From Deltaproteobacteria bacterium (GTDB lineage: Bacteria; Desulfobacterota; Binatia; UTPRO1), in assembly GCA_016200545.1 (NCBI GenBank), contig JACQEO010000067.1, positions 1 through 64,000 on the forward strand: a stretch of 64,000 nt of DNA, in the 5' to 3' direction. Each line of letters begins with the position of its first letter. Position 1 is the stretch's first letter. Under the pieces are notes generated by a model. That model searched no databases and was not told where the DNA came from. It worked only from the letters and a program-made list of their open reading frames with translations. Positions 30,039 to 41,235 of this stretch are shown piece after piece. The position numbers and the translations under genes were made by a program.

Positions 30039-31964
30039 ATGAGTGAACCCAAGACGCAGCTCACGAGCGAGCAGGAATCCCGCCAGATCGCCGAGCAGGC
30101 GCGCGAGACGGTATGGGCCGGGCGGACCTTTCTCCGCGAACTCTTCCTGGGAAACTTCCTCCTCCCGCTGATCCATCCCTTCCCGATGGAGGACGGCGAG
30201 CGGCCGGAGTTCACGCGCTTCTATCGTGACATGGAGACGTTCCTGCGCGAGAAGGTCGACAGCGTCGCCATCGACCAGACCGGCGAGTATCCCGAGCAGG
30301 TGATCGAGGGTCTGCGCAAGCTCGGCGCCTTCGGCATGAAGATTCCGAAGGAGTACGGTGGGCTCGGCTTCACGGTGTCGGAGTACTGCCGGGTGATGCA
30401 GATGATCGGGAGCTCCGACAACAACGTGAGTGCGCTCCTCTCCGCGCATCAATCGATCGGCGTCCCGCAGCCGCTGAAGCTCTTCGGAACGCCGGAGCAG
30501 AAAAAGAAGTACCTGCCGCGGTGCGCTGCGGGCGCGATCTCGGCGTTCGCGCTCACCGAGCCGCACGTGGGCTCCGATCCCGCGAGCCTCTCCACCACCG
30601 CGGAGCGCGACGGCGACATGTTCGTCCTGAACGGCGAGAAGCTCTGGTGCACCGACGGCACGCTCGCCGAGCTGCTCGTAGTGATGGCGCGCGATCCCAA
30701 GACCAAGAAGATCAGCGCCTTCGTCGTCGAGACCGACTGGCCGGGCGTGAAGGTCGAGTACCGCTGCCATTTCATGGGGCTGAAGGCGCTCGCCAACGGC
30801 GTCATCAGCTTTCGGGACGTGCGCGTGCCGCGCGAGAACCTGATCGGCGACGAGGGCAAGGGCCTGCGGATCGCTCTCACCACGCTCAATACGGGTCGCC
30901 TCACCCTGCCCGCGGTCTGTGCCGGGATTGCGAAGCAGTGCCTCAAGATCTGCCGCGGCTGGTCGAACGCGCGCTATCAGTGGGGCGTGCCGATTTGGAA
31001 GCACGAGGCGATCGCACACCTACTCGCCGACATGGCGGCGACGACCTTCGCGATGGACTCGGTGTGGATGCTCGCGAGCCGGATGGCCGATCGCGGCGGC
31101 TACGACATCCGCCTCGAGGCCGCGGCAGCCAAGGAGTGGAACACCGTCCGCGCCTGGGAGATCGTGGACAAGACGTTGCAGATTCGCGGCGGGCGCGGCT
31201 ACGAGACCGAGGGCTCACTCAAGGGACGCGGCGAGCATCCGATTCCCGTCGAGCGCATGATGCGCGACTGTCGCATCAACCTGATCTTCGAGGGGTCGAG
31301 CGAGATCATGCACCTCTTCATGGCACGTGAGGCCGTCGACAAGCACCTCGAGGTCGCGGGCGCGATGATCGATCCGAAAAACGGCACCAGGGAGAAGCTC
31401 GCCGCCTCGCGCGGGATCCTCGCCTTCTATGGTAAGTGGTACCCGCCGCTCTGGCTGAAAGGACTGAGCGCGTCCTTCCAGTACGGTGACTGGGGATTGC
31501 TCGCGGGCCACCTGCGCTTCGTCGAGCGGAGCTGTCGCAAGCTCGCCCGCGAGAGCTTCCACGGCATGGCCGTCTATCAGGCCAAGATGGAGCGCAAGCA
31601 AGGGTTCCTCTTCCGCGCCGTGGACATCGTGATGGAGCTCTTCGCCATGTCGGCCACGATCTGCCGGACGCGCGCGATGATCGACCAACGCCACCCCGAG
31701 AGCGCGCAGGCGATCGAGCTCGCCGACCTCTTCTGCCGCAGCTCGCGCCGCAAGGTCCGCCGACTGTTCCACGACCTGTGGAGCAACGACGACACCGTCA
31801 AGAACCGGGTCGCGGCGAGCGTTATGACCGGCCGGGACGCGTGGCTCGAAGGCGGCGTGCTCGACATCGGCCTGACCGAAGAGGCGTTCCAGACGCGCTC
31901 GCTGGTCGCGCTACGACAGAAGCTCGCGGAAGGAGATGCCGTGCAGGCGGCCGCCGGCTCGTGA
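30039..31964 (+). CDS. Long acyl-CoA dehydrogenase with C-terminal extension
   Basis: A 641-residue FAD enzyme, about 240 residues longer than short/medium-chain members and similar in size to VLCAD/ACAD9. The N-terminal domain contains PKEYGGLGFTVSEYCRVM, the beta domain AFALTEPHVGSDPASL and the catalytic glutamate E418 in LIFEGSSEIMHLF. The C-terminal 180 residues form an extra helical domain used for membrane binding or dimerisation in VLCAD-like proteins. The start at 30039 follows GAGGAGG; an upstream in-frame codon at 29973 is less likely. It probably forms an operon with the ligase. Confidence 0.92.
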   Translation: MSEPKTQLTSEQESRQIAEQARETVWAGRTFLRELFLGNFLLPLIHPFPMEDGERPEFTRFYRDMETFLREKVDSVAIDQTGEYPEQVIEGLRKLGAFGMKIPKEYGGLGFTVSEYCRVMQMIGSSDNNVSALLSAHQSIGVPQPLKLFGTPEQKKKYLPRCAAGAISAFALTEPHVGSDPASLSTTAERDGDMFVLNGEKLWCTDGTLAELLVVMARDPKTKKISAFVVETDWPGVKVEYRCHFMGLKALANGVISFRDVRVPRENLIGDEGKGLRIALTTLNTGRLTLPAVCAGIAKQCLKICRGWSNARYQWGVPIWKHEAIAHLLADMAATTFAMDSVWMLASRMADRGGYDIRLEAAAAKEWNTVRAWEIVDKTLQIRGGRGYETEGSLKGRGEHPIPVERMMRDCRINLIFEGSSEIMHLFMAREAVDKHLEVAGAMIDPKNGTREKLAASRGILAFYGKWYPPLWLKGLSASFQYGDWGLLAGHLRFVERSCRKLARESFHGMAVYQAKMERKQGFLFRAVDIVMELFAMSATICRTRAMIDQRHPESAQAIELADLFCRSSRRKVRRLFHDLWSNDDTVKNRVAASVMTGRDAWLEGGVLDIGLTEEAFQTRSLVALRQKLAEGDAVQAAAGS

Positions 31965-32037
31965 CCTCGCATCCCCGCCGCCGTGAACGCGCCCGAACGG
32001 CTCGTGCCGCGGGGCGATTTCGGGGTACACTCGAAGC

Positions 32038-32295
32038 ATGGATCGAGACGCCATTCGGGCTTTCGTCGCGCGGGATCATGATCGCGTCGCTGCGCTCAAG
32101 CGAGAGCATCACGCCAAGCGGTACCGGGCGTCTCGCGGCAAGTCGGGACTCGAGGCGGGGCGAGTGCTCTGGACGCACGCGCGCCGGGTTCGACCAGACT
32201 GGCCGACGCAGCGAGACCGCGATGAGGATCTCGCGCATCACCTGGAGCTGAAGCGCCGAATCGATCGCGCGGTGCATGCGTTCTCCGCTCGCTAG
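32038..32295 (+). CDS. Small charged protein paired with a nucleotidyltransferase
   Basis: An 85-residue, highly charged helical protein (MDRDAIRAFVARDHDRVAAL, ending LELKRRIDRAVHAFSAR). It overlaps the nucleotidyltransferase gene by 20 bases. Small proteins of this look often sit directly upstream of nucleotidyltransferase-fold genes, which suggests a toxin-antitoxin-like or HEPN/MNT-like pairing; that is inference from arrangement. No ribosome-binding site is strong. Confidence 0.55.
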   Translation: MDRDAIRAFVARDHDRVAALKREHHAKRYRASRGKSGLEAGRVLWTHARRVRPDWPTQRDRDEDLAHHLELKRRIDRAVHAFSAR

Positions 32296-32845
32296 GGCGA
32301 TCGCGGCGCTCGCCGCGGTGCTCGAGAGGCTCGACGTTCGGTGGTATCTCTTCGGTGCCCAGGCGGCATTGCTGTACGGCGCGGCGCGACTCACCGCCGA
32401 CATCGACGTCACGGTGGATCTCGGCGATCGAGAGCTCGTCGTGCTGGTTCGCGCGCTGGACAAGGCCGGCTTCCGGCTTCGCGTTCGCGACGTCGGCGGC
32501 TTCGTAGCGGCGACCCGGGTCGTTCCGTTGCTGCATCGTCCGTCCGGCATGCCGATCGACATCGTGCTGGCCGGGCCCGGGCTCGAGGATCTGTTCTTCA
32601 CGCGACGGCGACGACGGGTTGTCGAAGGCGTCCGGATCCCCGTCGCAAGCCCGGAGGACATCATCGTGATGAAGATTCTCGCTGGACGAGGGAAGGACGA
32701 CGACGATGCCGTCGCGATTCTCGCTGCCCGGCCGAAGCTGAACGCCGACCTCGTTCGTGCCACGCTCGCCACACTCGAACGCGCGCTCGATCAGACCGAC
32801 CTGCGCCCGCGGTTCGAGGATCTACTCCTCCGCGCTCGATCATGA
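32276..32845 (+). CDS. Nucleotidyltransferase-fold protein (DUF6036/AbiEii-like)
   Basis: A 189-residue protein with a nucleotidyltransferase core: YLFGAQAALLYGAARLTADIDVTVD fits the hG[G/S]...DhDh pattern except that the second glycine is alanine. A downstream conserved block reads PVASPEDIIVMKILAGRGKD, with a lysine typical of DUF6036/AbiEii proteins. Such proteins occur as toxin components that modify tRNA or proteins, but many are uncharacterised. It is translationally linked to the 85-residue gene upstream. Confidence 0.75.
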   Translation: MRSPLARAIAALAAVLERLDVRWYLFGAQAALLYGAARLTADIDVTVDLGDRELVVLVRALDKAGFRLRVRDVGGFVAATRVVPLLHRPSGMPIDIVLAGPGLEDLFFTRRRRRVVEGVRIPVASPEDIIVMKILAGRGKDDDDAVAILAARPKLNADLVRATLATLERALDQTDLRPRFEDLLLRARS

Positions 32846-32885
32846 TCATAGTGACCAGCATATCGATTCAGGACTAGGAAGGCCG

Positions 32886-33466
32886 ATGAGAATAGGAGTG
32901 CTGTGGATCATCGGGTTGGCGGGTATTGCGTCTTGTTAACTTGCTACGCCTAGACGGTCGGATCACATGTCTTCACAGGAACTCACAGCACGGATGTTCA
33001 AAGCTGCGTCCGCACGCGATGTGGATGCATTGGTACGTATGGAGCCGTCTGTTGTGGCTCTAGGAGATCGCAGCACGGCAGAGTCATACTCCCTCGCGTT
33101 ATTCATTGCGGCGCCCGCTAAGCATCAGGATCGCCTTGTGCGAGACTTCCCAACAGATCATGAGCGTCTCATGGTGGGGCTGTACGAGAAGGTGGAATTG
33201 AGGGGGCTGACTCCACGATTCCTCTACTCCCTTGCTGAACTTGGTAAGCTCGCGGCGGGTGGGAATACGGGAGCTATAGGGCTCTTGTCAAGGCAGCAAG
33301 CCACTCCGACGGCGTAGTTGCCGAGGAACTCTTCGATCACGTTTGCCGGGTCGCGTCGAATCCGAACACACGAGGGATGTGCAGCGAAGCGATAGCACAC
33401 TTCTCTCCGAGTGAACGAGAGAGCGTAGCCTTAGGTCTGAGTGACTGTCGACAACTCGTCCCGTGA
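32886..33466 (+). pseudogene. Lipoprotein gene killed by a stop codon and a frameshift
   Basis: The ATG at 32886 follows AGGAAGG and begins a complete lipoprotein signal, MRIGVLWIIGLAGIASC, but the codon after the cysteine is TAA. The same frame continues 27 bases later at an ATG (32967, MSSQELTARMFKAASARDVD) for about 105 codons. Near 33280 it must drop one base to continue with AASHSDGVVAEELFDHVC and finish at TGA 33464-33466. The original protein would be about 190 residues, helical after the lipid anchor. The stretch is visibly less GC-rich than its surroundings, which suggests acquisition from elsewhere. The family is unknown. Confidence 0.65.
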
Positions 33467-33475
33467 GAGAGACCA

Positions 33476-33514
33476 CGGATCGCACGGCACGATCTCGGGC
33501 GAGATCGAGATCCG
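33476..33514. terminator. Nested hairpin between convergent genes
   Basis: CGGATC (33476-33481) pairs with GATCCG (33509-33514). Inside it CGATCTCG (33490-33497) pairs with CGAGATCG (33500-33507). This nested hairpin sits exactly between the 3' end of the dead lipoprotein gene and the 3' end of the minus-strand oxidoreductase, as expected for a bidirectional terminator. No T-tract is present. Confidence 0.4.
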
Positions 33515-33543
33515 CGGGCTCATCGATCGCCGGCGGGCACGGC

Positions 33544-34527
33544 TCAGCGAGCGCGCAGCGCCGGCGCGACTCTCTCGATGAACCGCTCCGCCTGGGAGGT
33601 CCCGCTGCCGACGTCGGCGAGATCCTGGAACCAGAGGATGATCAGCTCGGCGCCGCGATCGACGAAGGAGCGTAGCTCGTCGATGACCTTCTCGGTGCTG
33701 CCGACGCACCCCTCGTCGAGGAAGGCGTTGATGCGCTCCGGCTTCGCGCCCGGCCAGTGCCGCTGAATGAAGGCCTGGCGCTCGCGGTCGTCGTCGAAGA
33801 TGGCGCAGAAGCGCTCGACGGAGATGCGCATGGTCTGCGGGTCGCGGCCGACGTCGCGGCAGTGGCGGTGGAGGATCTCGAGCTTCTGGTCGAACACGGC
33901 GAGGCTACGGTTGTGGTTCCAGCCGTCGGCGAACTCGGCGACCATACGCAACGCGACGCGCTCGCCTTGGGCGCCGATCCAGAGCGGCGGGTGCGGCGTT
34001 TGGATCGGTTTGGGCTCGTTCACGGCGCCGGCGACCGAGTGATACTTGCCGCTGACGGTCGCGCGCTCCTCGGTCCACATCGCCTTCAAGATGCGGGCGG
34101 TGTCGGCCATGCGATCGAGCCGGCTGCGGATGGTCCCGAAGTCGTAGCTGTAGGCGGCGAACTCGTCCTCCTTCCACCCGGCGCCGAGGCCGACGTCGAC
34201 GCGCCCGCCGCTGATGACATCGACGCAGGCGCTGATCTTCGCGAGGTACGATGGGTTGCGGTAGAGGGCGCAGGTGACGAGCTGCCCGAGGCGGATGCGC
34301 GAGGTCGCCTCGGCGAGCGCCGCCATCGTCGTCCAGCATTCGAACGTCGGCTGGATCTCCGTCCGCGGCACGGTGTGGAAGTGGTCATAGAGCCAGAGCG
34401 AGTCGTAGCCCAGGTGCTCGAGCTCGAGCGCGACGCTCTTCGTCCGTGCCCACTGCGCTGCCGCGCCCACGACCTCGCGGAGCTCGAGCCGCCATCCTTG
34501 CGGGGCGAAGGTTCCGATTTGCACCAT
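33544..34527 (-). CDS. LLM-class (luciferase-like) F420-type oxidoreductase
   Basis: A 327-residue TIM-barrel flavin/F420 oxidoreductase. It has the family strand pattern YDSLWLYDHFHTVP, SRIRLGQLVTCALYRNPSYL, SGGRVDVGLGAGWKEDEF and PPLWIGAQGERVALRMVAEF. The sequence is closest to F420-dependent LLM proteins rather than bacterial luciferase, but cofactor use cannot be proven here and no F420 biosynthesis genes are in the window. The start at 34527 has an AGGAGG site. The substrate is unknown. Confidence 0.88.
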   Translation of the reverse strand: MVQIGTFAPQGWRLELREVVGAAAQWARTKSVALELEHLGYDSLWLYDHFHTVPRTEIQPTFECWTTMAALAEATSRIRLGQLVTCALYRNPSYLAKISACVDVISGGRVDVGLGAGWKEDEFAAYSYDFGTIRSRLDRMADTARILKAMWTEERATVSGKYHSVAGAVNEPKPIQTPHPPLWIGAQGERVALRMVAEFADGWNHNRSLAVFDQKLEILHRHCRDVGRDPQTMRISVERFCAIFDDDRERQAFIQRHWPGAKPERINAFLDEGCVGSTEKVIDELRSFVDRGAELIILWFQDLADVGSGTSQAERFIERVAPALRAR

Positions 34528-34618
34528 GGGGAGTCCTCCTCGTCGCGTCCGTCGCGGACGGTCGCCCCGATTCCTACCTCGTGCGCCGCCAAGAGCCCAG
34601 GGCGCGTGCCGGCACGGC

Positions 34619-36145
34619 TCAGGGCAGGACGTGGGTGGGGGCGCCGACGGCGACGGCGGCCGTGCGCGTGGACGCAAGGACGTAGCGACGCACGATGACC
34701 CCGGCGAAGTGCATCTCCTCGCGGGGTGCGAGCGCCTCGTCGAGGACGGCGCGAACGCGATCGTTGGGATCAATCGTCCACGGACGCGACGACAGGAGCC
34801 ACACGTCGCCGCCGCGGGCGAGTGCGCCGCCCATGCGGGCGTGGAAGCTCGCCTCGTCGTCGAGATCGTGCGGCAGGATCGTCACGAGGTACGCGGTCGC
34901 GCCGGCGTAGCGATTGAAGCTACCCGTGGCAGCGCCGACGAGCACGACGGTGGCGTGTGGATCGTGTCCGGTGACGTAGGCCGCGGCGGCGCGCGTGTCC
35001 TCACGTGCGTAGTCGCGATCGTCGATCTGGCGCAGCGCCGCGAGCTCAAGGCTCGCGAGCACGATCAGCAGCGCTCCCGCGAGCGGACGAAACCGCGTGC
35101 GCAGCGCGCTCGCACACCAGATCGCCGCGAGCGGCAGCGCCGCGACCGCATAGCGCGGGCGGTAGCCGACCAGAAGCATCGACGCCAGCCACGCGCCGAG
35201 GACCGGCACGACGACGAGAAGCGCCGTGAGCGCACGCGACACGGTCCAGCGTCGCGTCGACGCGAGGGCCGCGAGCACCGTGGTGACGCCGAGCGCGAGC
35301 ACGGTCACCACCGAGTACGGCGCGACGACCGTCCAGAGCGGCGCGTCGCCGTACAAGGTCCGGTGCAGGCTCCGGAGCGGCGGCCCGAGGGAGAAGCCGC
35401 CGACGAACGTCAGCATGGTGTAGGGCAGCGCCAAGAGCGACATCTGCCGGCCGCTGTCCTCGGCAGATTGCGAGCCGAGGTCGCAAAGGAAGGCCTGCCC
35501 CCAGACCGCCAACGTCGCGGCGGCGGCGCACGCCATGCACGCCCAGAAGACGCGACGCTGCGGGCGCCGGACGGCGTCCCACGTGGCGACCAAGGCCTGC
35601 GCGACGACGACGAACACGAAGTAGTAGTGCAACCCGAAACCGAGGAAGAGCGCGCCGGTGTAGCCGTACGCATCGCGCACGCCGCCTCCGGCGAGCAGAC
35701 GCAGGAAGCAGAGCGTGCTCGCGAGCGCCATCAGCACGACGAGCGCGTACGCGCCGCATTCCTGTGAGTACCAGATCGCCATCGGGTTGACGGCGAGGAG
35801 CGCCGCCGCCGCAAGTGCCGGCGCGTAGCCCGCGACACGCCGCCCGATGGCGTACGTCAGCGGCACGGCCAACGTGCCGGCAAGTGCCGATGGCGCGCGC
35901 AGCCACCAGTCGGAGGCGAGGCCGGCTTGCAGCTGGGCGTGCACCAGCAAACCGAAGAGCGGCGGATATCCGTCGCCGAGACGCAAGATGTCGCGCACCG
36001 ACCCGGCGGCGTTTCGCGTCCACAGATACTCGTCGAGCCAGAACGATTGCGCCGTGAGGTCGCCGAAGCGCACGATGGCGGCAACCAGCGTCAGCAGCAC
36101 GAGCAACAGGTGCGGACGAAACGGTGCCTGTCTGCGGGAGCCCAT
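34619..36145 (-). CDS. GT39-like (ArnT/PMT fold) membrane glycosyltransferase
   Basis: A 508-residue polytopic protein with about eleven membrane segments. The first loop carries the acidic motif SFWLDEYLW, characteristic of GT-C glycosyltransferases, followed by GDGYPPLFGLLVHA and later NPMAIWYSQECGAYAL. The C-terminal 100 residues are soluble. Such enzymes move a sugar from a polyprenyl-phosphate donor to a lipid or protein on the outer membrane face. It stands alone on its strand, so the acceptor cannot be guessed. Confidence 0.82.
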   Translation of the reverse strand: MGSRRQAPFRPHLLLVLLTLVAAIVRFGDLTAQSFWLDEYLWTRNAAGSVRDILRLGDGYPPLFGLLVHAQLQAGLASDWWLRAPSALAGTLAVPLTYAIGRRVAGYAPALAAAALLAVNPMAIWYSQECGAYALVVLMALASTLCFLRLLAGGGVRDAYGYTGALFLGFGLHYYFVFVVVAQALVATWDAVRRPQRRVFWACMACAAAATLAVWGQAFLCDLGSQSAEDSGRQMSLLALPYTMLTFVGGFSLGPPLRSLHRTLYGDAPLWTVVAPYSVVTVLALGVTTVLAALASTRRWTVSRALTALLVVVPVLGAWLASMLLVGYRPRYAVAALPLAAIWCASALRTRFRPLAGALLIVLASLELAALRQIDDRDYAREDTRAAAAYVTGHDPHATVVLVGAATGSFNRYAGATAYLVTILPHDLDDEASFHARMGGALARGGDVWLLSSRPWTIDPNDRVRAVLDEALAPREEMHFAGVIVRRYVLASTRTAAVAVGAPTHVLP

Positions 36146-36198
36146 ACCTCCCGCTCAGTATGACGCGCGACCTCTTCGCAAGGCGACGGCCTTCCTTT

Positions 36199-36223
36199 CT
36201 GCGGCGCGCAGACGCTGCCGCAG
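36199..36223. terminator. Possible hairpin upstream of the GT39-like gene
   Basis: CTGCGGC (36199-36205) can pair with GCCGCAG (36217-36223) across an 11-base loop in the 146-base gap between the FIST gene stop and the GT39-like start. It may end the CstA-FIST transcript on the minus strand. There is no T-tract, so support is modest. Confidence 0.25.
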
Positions 36224-36291
36224 ATGCGGAGACATCCTTCATGCGAACGCACCTGCCGACGCGCGCAGCGTCGCGGGCGAGGTCTGATCGC

Positions 36292-37473
36292 TCAGCGCGC
36301 GTTCGGCGCGAACAGCGCGAAGCAGCTGGTGTAGCCGTGGACGAAGGTCGTCCCGTGCACGGGACCGATCTCGCCGCTGCAGAAGAAACCCCCGAGCGGC
36401 ACGTCGCCGAAGTGGCGCCGGAACGCCTCGCTGTCGTGATCGGGCTCTCCGTAGAGCTGCGCGCCACGCCCGAGACAGGAAAACAGGAGCGCGCCCGCGG
36501 GTGCGGACGTCCCGGCGGCACCGGCCTGACGGGCGAGGAGGGCTTCGAGGTCCTCGGCGGACGTCGTCGCGTCACGCAGGTGGAATTGGACGATCGTGCC
36601 CTCGTGGAGCGAGGAGCCGAGCATGAGGGAGCCGCTCGCGCCGTCGAGCCCGACGATGTTGCGGATCAGGAAGTCACCCTGGTGATACGTCTCCCGCGAC
36701 TCGCGCATGACGAGACCGACGAAGAGCGAGTGCCGGAAGAGCTCCTGGTCGCGACCTTCCAAGCGCTCGTAGAGTCGCCGCAGGACGCGCGCCGCAGGCT
36801 CGCCGTCGAGGCCCCGGAGGAGAGACCCCTGCGCGCTGGTAACGAACATGGGGTCGCCGATCGGACGGCATCCTTGGGCGACGATAGTCTCGACGGCGAT
36901 GTCGCCGCTCATTGCGACACCGACGACGCCGCTGCGGTGCAGGGCCGCGCCCTCGAGAAGGACGTTGCGTCCGATCTCGGCGCCGCCGCTCGCGACGCCG
37001 CCGACCTTGCGACCGTTCGGGAAGTGACGGTCGAGGCCGGCTGTGAGCGGCTCGACTTCGGCAGTGAACGGATCGGCGAGGAGGAGGACGTGCGGCTCCT
37101 CGCTCGCGCCCGCGTGCACCAGCTCCGCCCACCCGTCACGGCCCTCGGGCGCCGGTAGGCGGTCGGTCTCGAGGTGAAACGTCGCCAGGCGAACGTCGGG
37201 CAGGACGGCACCGACGAGCGCGAGCCCTGGGTGCTGCTCGATCTCGCGGCCGGCCGCGATCACACCGCCGGCCGAGCACGCAACCACCACTCTCGCCCGC
37301 GACACGCGCGCCAGCTCGGGCAGCCGCTCGTACGACTCCTCGTGCTGTGCGGAGACGAACCCGACGAGGAGGTCGGGTGTGGCACCGTCGAGTCCAACGC
37401 GCAGGCGCTCGCCCGCCTCGGCGATCGCCCGCTCCAGATTCGACTCGAGGGAAAGCGCGGAGGCCCAGCGCAT
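36292..37473 (-). CDS. FIST-domain protein
   Basis: A 393-residue protein containing the FIST N and FIST C domains, predicted ligand-sensing modules usually linked to signal transduction. Typical segments are LLVGFVSAQH, VVACSAGGVIAAGREIEQ, GRKVGGVASGGAEIGRNVL and near the end LFSCLGRGAQLYGEPDHD and GGFFCSGEIGPV. No output domain is fused. It follows cstA by 11 bases and begins behind a GAGAGGG site, so it may sense a small molecule related to peptide or pyruvate transport. The ligand is unknown. Confidence 0.85.
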   Translation of the reverse strand: MRWASALSLESNLERAIAEAGERLRVGLDGATPDLLVGFVSAQHEESYERLPELARVSRARVVVACSAGGVIAAGREIEQHPGLALVGAVLPDVRLATFHLETDRLPAPEGRDGWAELVHAGASEEPHVLLLADPFTAEVEPLTAGLDRHFPNGRKVGGVASGGAEIGRNVLLEGAALHRSGVVGVAMSGDIAVETIVAQGCRPIGDPMFVTSAQGSLLRGLDGEPAARVLRRLYERLEGRDQELFRHSLFVGLVMRESRETYHQGDFLIRNIVGLDGASGSLMLGSSLHEGTIVQFHLRDATTSAEDLEALLARQAGAAGTSAPAGALLFSCLGRGAQLYGEPDHDSEAFRRHFGDVPLGGFFCSGEIGPVHGTTFVHGYTSCFALFAPNAR

Positions 37474-37484
37474 CGCATGCCCTC

Positions 37485-39533
<2,049 letters not shown>

Positions 39534-39652
39534 TCGCGTTCCCTTACGCGAGCACGCGACGGGGGTCCAGCGGCGCGCGGCCGTCGATAACGCGTCACGC
39601 GCGTCGCACGCGGTTGCGCCACGGTTGCGCGCTCCCTACACTCGGTGACGCG
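39534..39652. promoter_or_regulatory. Divergent region between cstA and a methyltransferase
   Basis: This 119-base gap separates divergent genes and contains two direct repeats of CGGTTGCGC (from about 39611 and 39621) that could be an operator. No CRP-like or clear sigma-70 site is visible. Confidence 0.25.
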
Positions 39653-40450
39653 ATGGACAGCGAACGCGACGCCGATACCACCTACGCCCGCGTGCAAGCG
39701 AGCTTCGGCCCGAACGCCGCGCGTTACACGACGAGCCCGGGACATGCCGACCATGAGGCGCTGGCTCGCTTGGTCGCGCGCCTGGCGCCGCGGCCAACCG
39801 ACATCGTCCTCGACATCGGCACCGGCGCCGGGCACACGGCGCTCGCGTTCGCGCCCGCAGTCGCACGCGTCGTCGCGCTCGATCTCACGCGGCCGATGCT
39901 CGCCGAGGTGCAACGCAACGCGCGCGCGCGCGACGTCATCAACCTGAGCGTGCAGCAGGGAGCGGCCGAGTCCCTGCCCTTCGCCGACGCCGCCTTCGAC
40001 CTCGTCTCCTGCCGCCTCACCACCCATCACTTCGCAGCGCTGCCGCGCGCCCTCAGCGAGATGGCGCGCGTGCTACGCCCCGACGGGCGCCTGCTGGTCG
40101 CCGACACGATGGTCCCGGAGGACAACGTGATCGATCGCGCCATCAACGAGATCGAGACGCTGCGCGATGCCTCCCACGTCCGTAACTGGCGGCCGTCGGA
40201 GTGGCGTCACATGGTGGAGGCGGCGCAGCTGCGCGTCGTCGAGTGCGACCTCGGCTACTACGACGAGGGCGACGGCATGGACTTCGACGCCTGGACGACG
40301 CGCATCGGCACCCCGCCCGCCGCCGTCCGCGAGCTGCGCCGACGATTCGCCGACGCGTCGCCCGCGCTGGTCGCCGCGCTGCGCATCGAGCGTCGCGGCG
40401 ATACCTTCCGCTTCGCGTTACCCCGTCTCACGCTGATCGCCGCCAAGTAG
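39653..40450 (+). CDS. Class I SAM-dependent methyltransferase
   Basis: A 265-residue methyltransferase of the UbiE/Methyltransf_11 type. Motif I is VLDIGTGAGHTALAFAP, the acidic residue at the end of strand 2 is in VVALDLTRPML, and motif II is AAFDLVSCRLTTHHF. LRPDGRLLVADTMVPEDN follows. The substrate is not evident. A second methyltransferase of different sequence follows 14 bases downstream, so the two may act on related molecules. Confidence 0.87.
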   Translation: MDSERDADTTYARVQASFGPNAARYTTSPGHADHEALARLVARLAPRPTDIVLDIGTGAGHTALAFAPAVARVVALDLTRPMLAEVQRNARARDVINLSVQQGAAESLPFADAAFDLVSCRLTTHHFAALPRALSEMARVLRPDGRLLVADTMVPEDNVIDRAINEIETLRDASHVRNWRPSEWRHMVEAAQLRVVECDLGYYDEGDGMDFDAWTTRIGTPPAAVRELRRRFADASPALVAALRIERRGDTFRFALPRLTLIAAK

Positions 40451-40463
40451 GCGGCGCCATCAC

Positions 40464-41108
40464 GTGCCCGAACCCGGCCCACCGCGCGGTTTCTTCGACA
40501 TCTGGTCGCGCGTCTACGATCATCCGATTCTCCAATGGGCAACGTACCGCCCCGTCCACGACGCCGTCCTGCGCACGCTGCGCGTCCGTGCGCCGCAGAC
40601 GATCCTCGATCTCGGCTGCGGCACCGGCCAGCTGCTGCGGCGGATGGCCGACGAGCTGCCGACGCGCCTCCTCGTCGGCTGTGACTTCTCGGCGGGGATG
40701 CTGGCGCATGCGGCGGCGCGTCTGCACCGCATGCCCTCGACGCCGGCGCTGGTCCGCGGCGACGCGCTCCGCCTACCGTTTCGCGACGGATCTTTCGCAG
40801 CCGTCGTCTCGACGGAGGCGTTCCACTGGTTTCCCGATCAGCACGCCGCGCTCGCCGAGCTGGCGCGCGTCCTCGTCCGCGACGGCACCCTCCTCCTCGG
40901 CTTCGTCAACCCATCATTCGCCGTCGTCGGCGACGTCGCCCGCCTCGGTTCGCGCCTCTTCGGAACGCCACTTCACTGGCCGACTCCCAGCGCGCTGCGC
41001 CGCACTCTCGAAGTGTCGGGCTTCGCGGTCACCGCGCAGCGCCGCATCTTCCGCGTTCCCGGCTTTCTCCTGCCACCGGTGCTGACGGAGGCGCGACGGA
41101 TGCCATGA
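40464..41108 (+). CDS. Class I SAM-dependent methyltransferase
   Basis: A 214-residue methyltransferase with motif I TILDLGCGTGQLLRRMADEL, VGCDFSAGMLAHAAARL and SFAAVVSTEAFHWFPDQ. It is closest to small Methyltransf_11 proteins. It starts at a GTG 14 bases after the previous methyltransferase. The substrate is unknown. Confidence 0.86.
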   Translation: MPEPGPPRGFFDIWSRVYDHPILQWATYRPVHDAVLRTLRVRAPQTILDLGCGTGQLLRRMADELPTRLLVGCDFSAGMLAHAAARLHRMPSTPALVRGDALRLPFRDGSFAAVVSTEAFHWFPDQHAALAELARVLVRDGTLLLGFVNPSFAVVGDVARLGSRLFGTPLHWPTPSALRRTLEVSGFAVTAQRRIFRVPGFLLPPVLTEARRMP

Positions 41109-41235
41109 TCGACTTCGCACCCGTTCGCTGGGCTCCTGGTGGGCATCGAATCCCGAAGTCTCACGGAGTCCAGTTAACCCTTCGGCTTCTTCCTACGATC
41201 GATCTGGTACTTGAGCGAAAATCGGACAGCTGGTG

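Noticed and set aside
32038..32845. Calling this pair a confirmed HEPN/MNT toxin-antitoxin system
   Set aside because: The small protein lacks the HEPN Rx4-6H motif and the catalytic motif of the transferase is altered, so only a looser description is justified.
41136..41160. GCATCGAATCCCG considered as a tRNA T-loop
   Set aside because: The invariant TTC of the T-loop is missing and no acceptor or anticodon stems can be drawn around it.
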